Of a stretch of 41,926 bases of DNA, positions 18,246-27,651 are shown piece after piece. Numbering within the stretch: position 1 is the first letter of the stretch; every line of letters starts with the position of its first letter. The position numbers were made by a program, and so were the translations under genes. Under the pieces are notes generated by a model. It saw nothing but the letters and a program-made list of their open reading frames with translations, was not told the DNA's origin and did not search any database. The stretch is from Streptococcus acidominimus (lineage in GTDB: Bacteria; Bacillota; Bacilli; Lactobacillales; Streptococcaceae), in NCBI RefSeq assembly GCF_001921825.1, contig NZ_MSJL01000020.1, positions 1 to 41,926 of the forward strand. Direction: 5' to 3'.

Positions 18246-19520
18246 ATGAAAGAATCAGTTCGTTTATTACTGGATGTGGATGAAAAACCGTCATTCGGTC
18301 AAGGGATACTCTTGAGTTTTCAGCACGTCTTTGCCATGTTTGGTGCAACCATTTTGGTGCCGTTGATTTTGGGAATGCCTGTATCTGTTGCCCTCTTTGC
18401 TTCGGGAGTAGGAACCCTAATCTACCAGCTTGCAACCCAGTTTAAAGTACCTGTCTACTTGGGGTCATCTTTTGCCTATATTTCAGCCATGGCGCTCGCC
18501 ATTAAGGAGATGAATGGTGATGTCTCGGCTGCCCAGACCGGGGTACTTTTTGTCGGCTTTATCTATGTCTTGATTGCAGGCTTAGTTAAGGTAATCGGAA
18601 CCAAGTGGATTGATACCCTCTTGCCACCGATTGTTATCGGTCCGATGATTATCGTTATCGGTCTTGGCTTGGCTAATTCGGCTGTGACCAATGCTGGGTT
18701 TATCGCAGATGGGGACTGGCGCAATGTTGTTGCGGCGATTGCGACTTTCCTGATTGCAGCCTTTGTGAATACCAAGGGAAAAGGTTTCGTGAAGATTGTC
18801 CCATTCTTGATTGCTATTATCGGTGGGTATGTGATCGCTCTGGCGCTTGGTCTGGTTAACTTTACACCGGTTATAGAGGCTCCTTGGCTCGAGTTGCCAC
18901 GCTTCTACCTGCCATTTAAGTCAGGCGTTTTTGAGCAGTACAAGCTCTACTTTGGACCAGAAATGCTTGCGATTTTACCGATTGCAGTAGTAACGGTAGC
19001 AGAGCATATCGGTGATCATACCGTTTTGAGCCAGATTTGTGGCCGTCCATTCTTGAAAAATCCGGGCTTGAACCGTACCTTGATTGGAGACGGGGTAGCG
19101 ACTGCGGTATCTGCCTTTATCGGTGGTCCTGCCAATACGACCTATGGAGAAAATACAGGAGTGATCGGAATGACACGGATCGCCTCTGTATCAGTTATCC
19201 GCAATGCTGCCCTCATTGCTATTGCTTTTAGCTTCCTTGGAAAATTCACAGCGCTGATCTCTACGATTCCAAGCGCCGTTCTAGGAGGGATGTCTATCTT
19301 GCTGTATGGTGTCATTGCAAGTAACGGTTTGAAAGTCTTGATTGAAAGTCGGGTAGACTTTGGGCAGGTTCGCAACCTGATCATTGCCAGCTCCATGTTG
19401 GTCTTGGGTCTTGGAGGAGCTGTCTTGAATATCGGAGCGGTCACCCTCTCAGGAACAGCCCTCAGTGCGATTGTGGGAATCATTCTGAACTTGATTTTGC
19501 CACGTCAAGCGCAGAAATAG
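18246..19520 (+). CDS. uraA: Uracil permease UraA/PyrP (NCS2 family)
   Basis: The 424-aa uracil:proton symporter of the plasma membrane is expected to have 14 helices. NCS2 signatures are AEHIGDH near residue 257 (the substrate-binding glutamate of the UraA fold), GGPANTTYGENTGVI, and the first-domain segment FGATILVPLILGMP. The start is ATG 18246, preceded by AGAGGAGG; a longer frame from 18216 would overlap the attenuator. The PyrR leader and AEHIGDH favour uracil over xanthine. Confidence 0.93.
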   Translation: MKESVRLLLDVDEKPSFGQGILLSFQHVFAMFGATILVPLILGMPVSVALFASGVGTLIYQLATQFKVPVYLGSSFAYISAMALAIKEMNGDVSAAQTGVLFVGFIYVLIAGLVKVIGTKWIDTLLPPIVIGPMIIVIGLGLANSAVTNAGFIADGDWRNVVAAIATFLIAAFVNTKGKGFVKIVPFLIAIIGGYVIALALGLVNFTPVIEAPWLELPRFYLPFKSGVFEQYKLYFGPEMLAILPIAVVTVAEHIGDHTVLSQICGRPFLKNPGLNRTLIGDGVATAVSAFIGGPANTTYGENTGVIGMTRIASVSVIRNAALIAIAFSFLGKFTALISTIPSAVLGGMSILLYGVIASNGLKVLIESRVDFGQVRNLIIASSMLVLGLGGAVLNIGAVTLSGTALSAIVGIILNLILPRQAQK

Positions 19521-19549
19521 TTGACAAAGAGAGAAAAGATTGATAGAAT
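19521..19549 (+). promoter_or_regulatory. rpsO promoter and leader
   Basis: TTGACA (19521-19526) and TAGAAT (19544-19549) have a 17-bp spacer. The leader of about 85 nt to the ATG at 19642 is structured (GGGTTGCCAGCCTGTTACTCG region) and may include the S15 autoregulatory site found in many rpsO leaders. I cannot draw that site with certainty. Confidence 0.75.
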
Positions 19550-19641
19550 AGTTGGGTCTTAGGGACACAAATTAGCCTTTCTTGGTCACGGGTTGCCAGC
19601 CTGTTACTCGGATTTGGCTCAAATACAAAGGAGAAATACTC

Positions 19642-19911
19642 ATGGCAATCTCAAAAGAGAAAAAAAATGAAATCATGGCGCAATATGCTCGTCATGAAGG
19701 TGATACTGGTTCAGTTGAGGTACAAGTAGCAGTGCTTACTTGGGAAATCAACCACTTGAATGAGCACATCAAACAACATAAAAAAGACCACGCAACTTAC
19801 CGTGGATTGATGAAAAAAATCGGTCGTCGTCGTAACTTGTTGGCTTACTTGCGTAGAACAGACGTTAACCGTTACCGCGAGTTGATTCATTCATTGGGTC
19901 TTCGTCGTTAA
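19642..19911 (+). CDS. rpsO: 30S ribosomal protein S15
   Basis: The 89-aa primary 16S-binding protein has the typical helices and the HxxDHxxRRGL region in the form [20 protein letters not shown]. The start [12 protein letters not shown] at 19642 follows AAAGGAG; a longer frame from 19582 adds 20 residues absent from the family. Confidence 0.98.
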   Translation: MAISKEKKNEIMAQYARHEGDTGSVEVQVAVLTWEINHLNEHIKQHKKDHATYRGLMKKIGRRRNLLAYLRRTDVNRYRELIHSLGLRR

Positions 19912-19924
19912 TCTGGCGAACATG

Positions 19925-19954
19925 AAAAGAAGGGACTTTGTTTCCTTCTTTTTT
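19925..19954 (+). terminator. rpsO terminator
   Basis: AAAAGAAGG pairs with CCTTCTTTT, followed by further T residues. Confidence 0.8.
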
Positions 19955-19964
19955 GGTTTAGTAC

Positions 19965-20190
19965 CAAGATACGAGAGCGTTTGACACGAGTTTCACTCGT
20001 TTTATTTCCAACCTTCCACAGTCTATTCCTAGACTGTGGAAGCGCACAGTGAAATAGGAAATACGACGAAGAGATTAGAGAGAGTTTGCTTCGCAAACTT
20101 CTATTTCCCACCTCTAAAGGTATACTATACCTTTAGAGCTAGGAGTATTTATCTTTTTCACACAGTGCTTAGCTCGAGTTCAATTTATAA
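19965..20190. repeat. Intergenic repeat block between rpsO and pnp
   Basis: This is the cleanest full copy of module A (GATACGAGAGCG...CCACAGTCTA-TTCC-TAGACTGTGG at 20016-20039). It is followed by module B (GAGAGAGTTTGCTTCGCAAAC, with the TCTAAAGGTATACTATACC palindrome) and module C (CTTAGCTCGAGTTCAATTT). The order is the same as in 4090-4330, so these modules travel as a composite unit. Confidence 0.75.
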
Positions 20191-20248
20191 AAGTTAAACG
20201 AAACGGCTATAAATTTGTTTTTCCTTCTTTTGTTTTTTACCTAAAGTA

Positions 20249-20343
20249 TGATAAAATAAACAGGATACGTGGTTTTGTGCAAAGTTGAGTTTGGGACTTT
20301 CCTAGGCTGACCTTTGTAGAAAACACGATATCCTCTTTGAACG
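20249..20343 (+). promoter_or_regulatory. pnp promoter and leader hairpin
   Basis: The extended -10 TG-A-TAAAAT (20249-20257) predicts transcription starting near 20264. The RNA would begin inside a roughly 20-bp interrupted stem, in which GGATACGTGGTTTTGTGCAAAG (20263-20284) pairs with 20322-20343. A long 5'-terminal duplex before pnp recalls the RNase III-processed leader used for PNPase autoregulation in enterobacteria; the function here is inferred. Confidence 0.6.
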
Positions 20344-20413
20344 TAAAAGAACGAACCTTGTTTGTCTGCTTTTGTGTTTTGAAGAAAGAATGATTTAAAT
20401 TTAGGAGATACAA

Positions 20414-22624
20414 ATGGGAAAACAGACATTTGAAATGACCTTTGCGGGTCGCCCTCTAGTTGTTGAGGTTGGGCAGGTCGCAAAACAAGCAAACGGAAGC
20501 GTCGTTGTGCGCTACGGTGAGAGTACCGTTCTGACGGCGGCTGTCATGTCGAAAAAAATGGCAACAGGAGACTTCTTCCCTCTTCAGGTCAACTACGAAG
20601 AAAAGATGTATGCAGCTGGGAAATATCCCGGAGGCTTTAACAAGCGTGAGGGTCGTCCATCAACAGATGCAACCTTGACCGCTCGTTTGATCGACCGCCC
20701 GATTCGTCCAATGTTTGCGGAAGGTTTCCGCAATGAAGTACAGGTGATTAACACCGTCTTGTCTTATGATGAAAATGCGAGCGCACCGATGGCAGCTATG
20801 TTTGGTAGCTCACTTGCCTTATCCATCTCTGACATTCCATTCAACGGACCAATCGCTGGTGTTCAAGTCGGCTATGTAGACGGTGAATTGGTTATCAATC
20901 CAAGCAAGGAGGTGGCAGAAAGATCCCTGCTTGAATTGACAGTGGCAGGGACAAAAGATGCGATTAACATGGTAGAATCTGGGGCAAAAGAATTGTCCGA
21001 AGAAGTCATGTTAGAAGCCTTGCTCAAGGGTCACGAAGCTGTTAAAGAATTGATTGCCTTCCAAGAAGAAATCGTAGCCCAAGTCGGCAAGGAAAAAGCA
21101 GATGTTGAGCTACTCCATGTGGATGAGGACTTGCAGGCAGAAATCATTGTAGCCTATAACAGTGACTTGCAAAAAGCAGTTCAGGTAGAAGAAAAATTAG
21201 CCCGTGAAGCGGCAACGACTGCTGTGAGAGAACAAGTAACAGCTGCCTATGCAGAAAAATACGCAGACCATGAAGAATATGACCGTATCATGCGTGATGT
21301 GGCAGAGATTTTAGAGCAAATGGAGCATGCAGAAGTGCGCCGCTTGATCACAGAAGATAAGATTCGTCCTGACGGTCGCCGTGTGGATGAGATCCGTCCG
21401 TTAGAGGCGGCGGTAGACTTCTTGCCACGCGTGCATGGTTCAGGTCTCTTTACCCGCGGGCAAACCCAAGCCTTGTCTGTCTTGACCTTGGCGCCAATGG
21501 GGGAAACCCAGATTGTGGACGGTTTGGATCCTGAGTATAAAAAACGCTTCTTGCACCACTACAACTTCCCTCAATATTCAGTAGGAGAAACAGGTCGCTA
21601 CGGTGCTCCGGGCCGTCGTGAAATTGGTCACGGTGCCTTGGGAGAGCGTGCCCTTGAGCAAGTATTGCCAAGCCTTGAAGAGTTTCCGTATGCGATTCGT
21701 TTGGTCGCAGAAGTGCTGGAATCAAATGGTTCTTCCTCACAGGCTTCGATCTGTGCTGGTACTCTTGCCTTGATGGCTGGTGGTGTGCCGATTAAGGCAC
21801 CGGTCGCAGGGATTGCGATGGGCTTGATTTCAGACGGGACAAATTACACGGTCTTGACAGATATTCAAGGTCTGGAAGATCACTTTGGTGATATGGACTT
21901 CAAGGTGGCAGGAACGCGTGACGGGATTACTGCCCTCCAAATGGACATTAAGATTGAGGGGATCACGGCAGAAATCTTGCAAGAAGCCCTTGCCCAAGCT
22001 AAGAAAGCCCGCTTTGAAATCTTGAATGTGATTGAAGAAGCCATTCCAGCTGTTCGTCCTGATTTGGCACCGACTGCACCGAAGATTGATACGATCAAGA
22101 TTGATGTTGACAAGATTAAGATTGTCATCGGTAAGGGTGGTGAAACCATCGATAAGATTATCGCAGAAACAGGTGTCAAGATTGACATTGATGAAGAAGG
22201 AAATGTAGCCATTTACTCAAGTGACCGCGCTGCCATTGATCGTGCTAAAGAAATCATTGCAGGCTTGGTGCGTGAAGCCAAGGTTGACGAAGTCTATCGT
22301 GCCAAGGTTGTACGGATTGAGAAATTCGGTGCTTTCGTTAACCTCTTTGACAAGACAGATGCCCTTGTCCATGTATCTGAAATGGCTTGGACACGTGTCA
22401 ACCGAGTAGAGGATTTGGTACAAATCGGTGATGAAGTTGATGTCAAGGTCATCAAGATTGATGAAAAAGGTCGTGTGGATGCCTCTATGAAAGTCCTCTT
22501 GCCTCGTCCTGAAAAAGTAGAGCAAGGTGAATCGAGAGAAAGATCAGACCGTCCTCGCCGTCCGAGAGAAAAGAAAGAGAAGACAAGCCTCGGAGAATTT
22601 AAGTTTCATAAGGTGGAAAAGTAA
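20414..22624 (+). CDS. pnp: Polyribonucleotide nucleotidyltransferase (PNPase)
   Basis: The 736-aa trimeric 3'-5' phosphorolytic exoribonuclease is a core RNA-decay enzyme. It has two RNase PH domains (about 1-230 and 315-550, the second containing [20 protein letters not shown] with the active site), a linking helical domain, a KH domain around 560-615 (GKGGETI near 574) and an S1 domain around 625-695. The tail is basic and acidic. The start follows TTTAGGAG. The gene looks intact. Confidence 0.98.
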   Translation: MGKQTFEMTFAGRPLVVEVGQVAKQANGSVVVRYGESTVLTAAVMSKKMATGDFFPLQVNYEEKMYAAGKYPGGFNKREGRPSTDATLTARLIDRPIRPMFAEGFRNEVQVINTVLSYDENASAPMAAMFGSSLALSISDIPFNGPIAGVQVGYVDGELVINPSKEVAERSLLELTVAGTKDAINMVESGAKELSEEVMLEALLKGHEAVKELIAFQEEIVAQVGKEKADVELLHVDEDLQAEIIVAYNSDLQKAVQVEEKLAREAATTAVREQVTAAYAEKYADHEEYDRIMRDVAEILEQMEHAEVRRLITEDKIRPDGRRVDEIRPLEAAVDFLPRVHGSGLFTRGQTQALSVLTLAPMGETQIVDGLDPEYKKRFLHHYNFPQYSVGETGRYGAPGRREIGHGALGERALEQVLPSLEEFPYAIRLVAEVLESNGSSSQASICAGTLALMAGGVPIKAPVAGIAMGLISDGTNYTVLTDIQGLEDHFGDMDFKVAGTRDGITALQMDIKIEGITAEILQEALAQAKKARFEILNVIEEAIPAVRPDLAPTAPKIDTIKIDVDKIKIVIGKGGETIDKIIAETGVKIDIDEEGNVAIYSSDRAAIDRAKEIIAGLVREAKVDEVYRAKVVRIEKFGAFVNLFDKTDALVHVSEMAWTRVNRVEDLVQIGDEVDVKVIKIDEKGRVDASMKVLLPRPEKVEQGESRERSDRPRRPREKKEKTSLGEFKFHKVEK

Positions 22625-22631
22625 GGAATGA

Positions 22632-22666
22632 GAGAGAAATCGAGGCCTTGTCTACCGATTTCTCTC
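22632..22666 (+). terminator. Stem-loop after pnp
   Basis: GAGAGAAATCG pairs with CGATTTCTCTC, an 11-bp stem with a 13-nt loop. It lacks a T tract, so termination may be weak or the hairpin may protect the mRNA end. Confidence 0.5.
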
Positions 22667-22713
22667 CCACCCCTATAACTAAATAAGTACTGAAGATATG
22701 GTCTTTTCATCAA

Positions 22714-22790
22714 ACCAGTCTGGGGAGAGACTGGTTGAGCTGGGAAATGAAGAAAACCAAGTTTTCGTTAACAGTCGCAAGTAGCTGCTC
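22714..22790. repeat. CAGTCTGGGGAGAGACTG repeat, copy 1
   Basis: The hairpin ACCAGTC-TGGGGAGA-GACTGGT is followed by GGGAAATGAAGAAAACCAAG, TTTTCGTTAACA and GTCGCAAGTAGCTG. The same unit occurs twice in tandem at 27652-27767. It occupies most of the gap 22667-22938, where there is no gene. Confidence 0.7.
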
Positions 22791-22938
22791 CTCTTTAAGA
22801 ATCAAAAAAGATGCTTTGTCGACTGATCTTGGTGAATGGAATTTGAGCTAAGCGCTGTGTGAAAAAGATAAACTAAATGACGATAATGGTTAGGCTGAGC
22901 ACGGATTGCCCAGCCTTATCATGAATAAAGGAGAAAAA

Positions 22939-23523
22939 ATGGGTTGGTGGACAGACACCGTTGAGATTGTAAAAGAAAAAGATCCAGCAGCACGCTCATC
23001 GCTGGAGGTGATTTTGACCTATCCAGGGGTGAAAGCCTTGGCTGCGCATCGCCTGTCCCATTTTTTGTGGCAGCATGGTTTTAAATTGCTCGCTCGCATG
23101 CATAGTCAATTCTGGCGTTTTTGGACTCAGATTGAAATTCATCCAGGCGCTAAGATTGCAAGTGGTGTCTTTATTGACCACGGTGCAGGCTTGGTGATCG
23201 GAGAAACGGCAGAGATTGAGTCGGGCGTTATGCTCTACCATGGAGTAACTCTTGGTGGAACAGGAAAAGACTGTGGCAAACGGCATCCGACTGTTCGCAA
23301 GGGCGCCCTCATTTCTGCCCATTCCCAGATAATTGGGCCGATTGAAATCGGTGAAAATGCCAAGGTTGGAGCGGCAGCGGTTGTTCTATCAGATGTGCCA
23401 GCAGATGTGACGGTCGTGGGCATGCCTGCAAAAATCGTCCGCATTCATGGGAAAAAAGATGAGCAGGCCATTCGTCCCCTACAAGAAGCCAGAGAAGCCA
23501 GCTATTATTCAGCCAAGTTGTAG
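22939..23523 (+). CDS. cysE: Serine O-acetyltransferase
   Basis: The 194-aa protein makes O-acetylserine from serine and acetyl-CoA, the first step of cysteine synthesis. The left-handed beta-helix hexapeptide repeats run from about residue 65 on. The catalytic histidine is His81 (FIDHGAG), with Glu66 in the position of the E. coli Asp143. CoA-loop motif HGVTLGGTGKDCGKRHPT is at about 101-118. It is shorter at the N-terminus than the E. coli enzyme, as usual in Gram-positives. The start at 22939 follows AAAGGAG; the in-frame upstream ATG would lack a ribosome site. Confidence 0.94.
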   Translation: MGWWTDTVEIVKEKDPAARSSLEVILTYPGVKALAAHRLSHFLWQHGFKLLARMHSQFWRFWTQIEIHPGAKIASGVFIDHGAGLVIGETAEIESGVMLYHGVTLGGTGKDCGKRHPTVRKGALISAHSQIIGPIEIGENAKVGAAAVVLSDVPADVTVVGMPAKIVRIHGKKDEQAIRPLQEAREASYYSAKL

Positions 23524-23569
23524 ACGAAAAAGAGCAGTAAGCACCTTGTGATGCTAGGACTTCCATTAG

Positions 23570-23614
23570 AAAGGAAAGGTGTGGATAAGCAGATCTATCC
23601 ACAGTGCCAATAGT
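23570..23614 (+). promoter_or_regulatory. Split cysS ribosome site with an intervening hairpin
   Basis: The only good Shine-Dalgarno, AAAGGAAAGG at about 23570-23579, is about 36 nt from the cysS ATG. Between them lies a perfect hairpin, TGTGGATA (23580-23587) pairing with TATCCACA (23596-23603). Folding would leave an effective gap of about 11 nt. Confidence 0.5.
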
Positions 23615-24958
23615 ATGATTACAATTTACGATACCATGACACGGAGCCTCCGCGAGTTTGTCCCCTTGGAGGCTGGAAAGGTCAAGATGTATGTCTGTGG
23701 CCCGACAGTCTATAATTATATCCATGTCGGAAATGCGCGTTCAACCGTGGCTTTTGATACCATTCGACGCTATTTTGAATACCGCGGATTTGAGGTGAAT
23801 TATATTTCCAATTTCACGGATGTAGATGACAAGATTATCAACCGTGCGAAAGAAGAGGGAGTTAGTCCGCAAGAAATCGCCGAAAAGTATATTGCAGCTT
23901 TTACTGCTGATGTGGCGAAACTCGGTGTGAAGCCAGCTGTCCAGCACCCTCGGGTCATGCATTTCATGGATGAGATTGTGGCCTTTATTGAAGAATTGAT
24001 CGCAAAAGGCTACGCCTACGAAGCAGGAGGTGATGTCTATTTCCGAGTGGAGAAGTCTGAAAACTATGCGGCCTTGGCCAACAAGACCTTGGAAGACTTG
24101 GTGCTTGGTGCTAGCGGTCGAACGGATGAGGAGACTGCCCGTAAGGAAAATCCTGTCGACTTTGCCCTCTGGAAATCAGCCAAAGCAGGTGAAATTTCTT
24201 GGGAGAGCCCTTGGGGAGCAGGTCGTCCGGGCTGGCATATTGAGTGTTCTGTCATGGCGACAGAAATCTTAGGTGACACCATCGACATTCATGGAGGTGG
24301 GGCAGATCTAGAATTTCCACACCATACCAACGAAATTGCCCAGTCAGAGGCAAAGACGGGGCAGACCTTTGCCAACTACTGGATGCACAATGGCTTTGTC
24401 AATATTGACAATGTCAAGATGTCCAAGTCTTTGGGCAACTTTATCACCGTTCACGACGCCCTTGAAACGGTGGACGGTCAGGTCTTGCGTTTCTTCTTTG
24501 CGACCCAGCATTACAGAAAGCCGATCAACTTTACTGAAAAAGGGGTCGCAGATGCAGCAGTCAATCTCAAGTATTTAAAAAATACCCACAAGCAGCCCTT
24601 TACAGACAATGTCGATCTCGAACGCTTGGTGGAGTTTGAGAGCAAATTCTGTCAAGCCATGGATGAAGATTTTAATACGGCAAATGGGATTACCGTTGTT
24701 TTTGAATTGGCCAAGTGGATTAACTCTGGCAACTACAACCTTGAAGTCAAGGTAGCTCTTGAGCAGATTTTGGCAGTCTTTGGGATTGTCTTTGAAGAAG
24801 AAGTGCTAGATAGCGAGATTGAGGCCTTGATTGAGCGACGCCAAGCAGCGCGAGTAGCGCGGGATTTTGCGACCGCAGACGCTATCCGAGATCAATTGGC
24901 AGCGCAGGGTATCAAACTCCTTGACACCAAGGACGGAGTGAGGTGGACACGTGATTGA
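23615..24958 (+). CDS. cysS: Cysteinyl-tRNA synthetase
   Basis: The 447-aa class I synthetase charges tRNA-Cys. It has the HIGH-equivalent HVGN (37-40), zinc ligand Cys28 in CGPTVYNY plus HIECS and HHTNEI, and KMSKS at 268-272. The start [15 protein letters not shown] at 23615 matches the family. The 12-codon GTG extension from 23579 is not family-like, but the chosen ATG lacks an adjacent Shine-Dalgarno. The gene overlaps mrnC by 8 nt. Confidence 0.96.
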   Translation: MITIYDTMTRSLREFVPLEAGKVKMYVCGPTVYNYIHVGNARSTVAFDTIRRYFEYRGFEVNYISNFTDVDDKIINRAKEEGVSPQEIAEKYIAAFTADVAKLGVKPAVQHPRVMHFMDEIVAFIEELIAKGYAYEAGGDVYFRVEKSENYAALANKTLEDLVLGASGRTDEETARKENPVDFALWKSAKAGEISWESPWGAGRPGWHIECSVMATEILGDTIDIHGGGADLEFPHHTNEIAQSEAKTGQTFANYWMHNGFVNIDNVKMSKSLGNFITVHDALETVDGQVLRFFFATQHYRKPINFTEKGVADAAVNLKYLKNTHKQPFTDNVDLERLVEFESKFCQAMDEDFNTANGITVVFELAKWINSGNYNLEVKVALEQILAVFGIVFEEEVLDSEIEALIERRQAARVARDFATADAIRDQLAAQGIKLLDTKDGVRWTRD

Positions 24959-25331
24959 TGTGACCCTCATCAATGGCATTGCTCTAGCCTTTGAAGGAGA
25001 TGCGGTTTATTCTATGTATATTCGCAGGCACTTGATTTTTAAAGGCTTGACCAAGCCCAATCAATTGCACCGAGAAGCCAACCGTTATGTATCGGCAAAG
25101 GCGCAAGCTAGCCTCATTTCCAAGATGTTAGACATGGATTTTCTGACAGAAAAAGAAGTGGAGATTTACAAACGTGGACGCAATACCAATAGCCATACGA
25201 AGGCAAAAAATGCAGATGTCGTGACCTATCGGATGTCGACAGGCTTTGAGGCAGTTCTGGGCTATCTCCACATGACAGGACAAATCGAGCGCCTTGAGGA
25301 AATAGTGAAGTGGTGTATTGAAAATGGATAG
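24951..25331 (+). CDS. mrnC: Mini-ribonuclease III
   Basis: The 126-aa RNase III-like nuclease lacks the dsRNA-binding domain. It matures 23S rRNA termini in Bacillus. The catalytic helix region is [15 protein letters not shown] (about 11-25), and the second acidic site lies in the [16 protein letters not shown] stretch onward. It starts at GTG 24951 after AGGTGG and overlaps the end of cysS; cysS-mrnC pairing is conserved in Firmicutes. Confidence 0.93.
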   Translation: MIDVTLINGIALAFEGDAVYSMYIRRHLIFKGLTKPNQLHREANRYVSAKAQASLISKMLDMDFLTEKEVEIYKRGRNTNSHTKAKNADVVTYRMSTGFEAVLGYLHMTGQIERLEEIVKWCIENG

Positions 25332-25339
25332 GAGGTTCT

Positions 25340-26281
25340 ATGCGAGCGGAACAGTTTTTTTCCAAGCAGAGCAAAACGCGAAGAACAAAGGTCGCAAGCC
25401 ATTTGCTAGATAGTCAAGAGGCGCTAGTATTTTTTCCGGCTGGGACTATTGTTGATGCGCCTATCCATCATTCTCACCAGCTCGCCCTCCCTCTATCCAA
25501 TGGTCGTTGGCTTCAGATTGACCAAGATACCTTGACAGAGCGGGAGCGTTACTTACTAGCCCTAGTTTCTGATGATGATGAGGTCGATACCAGTCATCCT
25601 TGGTACCGATTTTTAGTCAAGGGAACGGGATCAATGCCCCAAGAGATTAGTCCCATGCAGTGGATTCATGTGCATCATTCCCTGTCGGCACTTGAGGAAA
25701 AGGAGGAATTTCAAGCCTGGCTTGAAGTCATGCGCTCCCTATTGCCCAACCGTGTCGCTGATTTTCAGCTGACAGCTCATGATAGGGTTTTTGTACTGGT
25801 GCAAAGCACCTTTATCCCGATTCAGGAGGTATTAGAAGATACCTTGTCAACTATGGAATTTGACTTTGGTCTAAAACTAACTATTCTAGTTGGGCAAATG
25901 TGGTCGCAAGTAGCAGAGGGGAATTGGACGAGGCTCTTTCAGGCAGAGCACCAAATCTTTAGCGCTTGGCAGCAACGTTTTCAATCTTCCCGCGTTCTTT
26001 CTTTTGGGCAGGTCTTTTTATGGGGGCAAGGGCAGGAAATCTCGCTCCGTCCCCTGCGAGATCAATTGGGACAGATGATTAGCCAGCAAGATCAGTTGGC
26101 AGATAGTATTCTTGCCCTATGGGAGGAGGCGGCTGTGGTAACCAAGGCGGCTCAACGCCTCTATGTTCACCGTAATACCTTGCAATACCGCCTCGAAAAA
26201 TGGCTAGATGTCAGTGGTCTTCAGCTCCGCAACTTGACCGATTTGGCGGTCTGTTACCAGATTGTACTGGAGGACGGCTAG
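25340..26281 (+). CDS. PucR/CdaR-like transcriptional regulator
   Basis: The 313-aa protein has a C-terminal PucR-type HTH (about 265-313: VTKAAQRLYVHRNTLQYRLEK and LTDLAVCYQIVL). The N-terminal 250 residues are without a recognisable sensor motif. It starts 8 nt after mrnC with AGGAGG. The downstream gene is msmK, so a role in sugar-transport control is possible but unproven. 26282-26347 may contain a weak hairpin, TTTGTGCAA-C-TTGTACAAA. Confidence 0.75.
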   Translation: MRAEQFFSKQSKTRRTKVASHLLDSQEALVFFPAGTIVDAPIHHSHQLALPLSNGRWLQIDQDTLTERERYLLALVSDDDEVDTSHPWYRFLVKGTGSMPQEISPMQWIHVHHSLSALEEKEEFQAWLEVMRSLLPNRVADFQLTAHDRVFVLVQSTFIPIQEVLEDTLSTMEFDFGLKLTILVGQMWSQVAEGNWTRLFQAEHQIFSAWQQRFQSSRVLSFGQVFLWGQGQEISLRPLRDQLGQMISQQDQLADSILALWEEAAVVTKAAQRLYVHRNTLQYRLEKWLDVSGLQLRNLTDLAVCYQIVLEDG

Positions 26282-26359
26282 GAGACCTGATACAGATAAG
26301 GGGCTTTTGTGCAACTTGTACAAATCGTCTTTTTCTTTTTGTTCAGATTGACAAGGAAA

Positions 26360-26375
26360 AATAAAGCGTTTTCAT
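26360..26375 (+). promoter_or_regulatory. Catabolite-responsive element (cre) before msmK
   Basis: AATAAAGCGTTTTCAT matches the CcpA consensus WTGNAARCGNWWWCAW at 14 of 16 positions. It ends just before a TATACT -10 (26377-26382), where CcpA would block polymerase. TTGACA at 26348-26353 is 23 bp from that -10, too far for a normal pair. Confidence 0.65.
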
Positions 26376-26411
26376 ATATACTAAAAGAGTAAAAGAAAGC
26401 GAGGTTTGAAC

Positions 26412-27545
26412 ATGGTTCAATTAAATCTGAAAAATATCTACAAAAAATATCCAAACAGCGAACATTACTCTGTTGAAGATTTCAATCTAGACATCAAAGA
26501 CAAGGAGTTTATCGTATTCGTTGGGCCTTCAGGATGTGGTAAATCAACCACGCTTCGTATGATTGCAGGTCTCGAAGATATTACAGAGGGTGAAGCCTAT
26601 ATTGATGACGTATTGATGAATGACGTGGCACCAAAAGACCGTGATATTGCCATGGTATTCCAAAACTACGCCCTCTACCCACACATGACAGTATTTGACA
26701 ACATGGCTTTCGGCTTGAAATTGCGCAAATACAGCAAGGATGAAATCAAAAAACGGGTAGAAGAAGCAGCTACTATCCTTGGCTTGACAGAATTTTTGCA
26801 ACGCAAACCAGCAGACCTTTCTGGTGGACAACGCCAGCGTGTTGCCATGGGGCGTGCCATTGTCCGTGATGCTAAGGTATTCTTGATGGATGAGCCTTTG
26901 TCAAACTTGGATGCCAAACTTCGTGTATCCATGCGGACAGAAATTGCGAAAATCCACCGCCGTATCGGTGCGACAACTATCTATGTAACCCATGACCAGA
27001 CAGAAGCTATGACCCTGGCTGACCGTATCGTTATCATGAGCGCAACCAAGAATGAAGCAGGTACAGGCACGATCGGACGGATCGAGCAAATCGGTACACC
27101 AGAAGAATTGTACAATGCTCCTGTCAACAAGTTTGTGGCAAGCTTTATCGGAAGTCCAGCAATGAACTTCTTCAATGTGAGCTTGAAAGATGGTGTCCTA
27201 TCAGACGGTGAAAACTTCTCAATTCGCTTGCCAGAAGGTCGCAGAAAGCATTTGGAAGAAAAGGGATACGATGGAAAACAACTCACACTAGGGATCCGTC
27301 CAGAAGACATCAAGGCTTCTCAATTGGAATTGGATGCCTATCCTGAAAGTATCGTGACATCAGAAGTAGTGGTTTCTGAATTGCTTGGTGCAGAGTCTAT
27401 GCTTTATAGCCGTGTCGGCTCTACCGAGTTTGTATCGCGGGTAGATGCGCGTGATTTCCACAAACCGGGTGAAAAAGTACGCCTAGCCTTCAACTTGAAC
27501 AAGGCACACTTCTTTGATAACGACACAAACAAGGCTATCGTCTAA
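26412..27545 (+). CDS. msmK: Multiple-sugar ABC transporter ATPase MsmK (UgpC/MalK type)
   Basis: The 377-aa ATPase energises several carbohydrate ABC importers in streptococci. It has Walker A GPSGCGKST (38-46), signature LSGGQRQR, Walker B VFLMDEPLSNLD, and a C-terminal TOBE/regulatory domain (from about 240: IGTPEELYNAPVNKFVASFIG, then LGIRPEDIK). The start at ATG 26412 fits the family; a TTG two codons earlier adds only Met-Asn. No permease genes adjoin it, as expected for a shared ATPase. Confidence 0.93.
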   Translation: MVQLNLKNIYKKYPNSEHYSVEDFNLDIKDKEFIVFVGPSGCGKSTTLRMIAGLEDITEGEAYIDDVLMNDVAPKDRDIAMVFQNYALYPHMTVFDNMAFGLKLRKYSKDEIKKRVEEAATILGLTEFLQRKPADLSGGQRQRVAMGRAIVRDAKVFLMDEPLSNLDAKLRVSMRTEIAKIHRRIGATTIYVTHDQTEAMTLADRIVIMSATKNEAGTGTIGRIEQIGTPEELYNAPVNKFVASFIGSPAMNFFNVSLKDGVLSDGENFSIRLPEGRRKHLEEKGYDGKQLTLGIRPEDIKASQLELDAYPESIVTSEVVVSELLGAESMLYSRVGSTEFVSRVDARDFHKPGEKVRLAFNLNKAHFFDNDTNKAIV

Positions 27546-27598
27546 TAGGCAAAAACGATCCTCTCCATCTCTAGTTATTTAGTTTACTTTTAGTACAA

Positions 27599-27624
27599 GG
27601 CTATAACTATATTTTGTTATAGCC
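27599..27624 (+). terminator. Stem-loop after msmK
   Basis: GGCTATAAC pairs with GTTATAGCC around an 8-nt loop, followed by a T-rich stretch. It is flanked by two direct copies of TTTAGTTTA-TTTTTAGTAC. Confidence 0.6.
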
Positions 27625-27651
27625 GTTTAGTTTATTTTTAGTACTAGCTCA

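Noticed and set aside
23524..23614. T-box upstream of cysS
   Set aside because: The gap after cysE is only 91 nt and lacks a T-box sequence and a terminator, so only the short hairpin remains.
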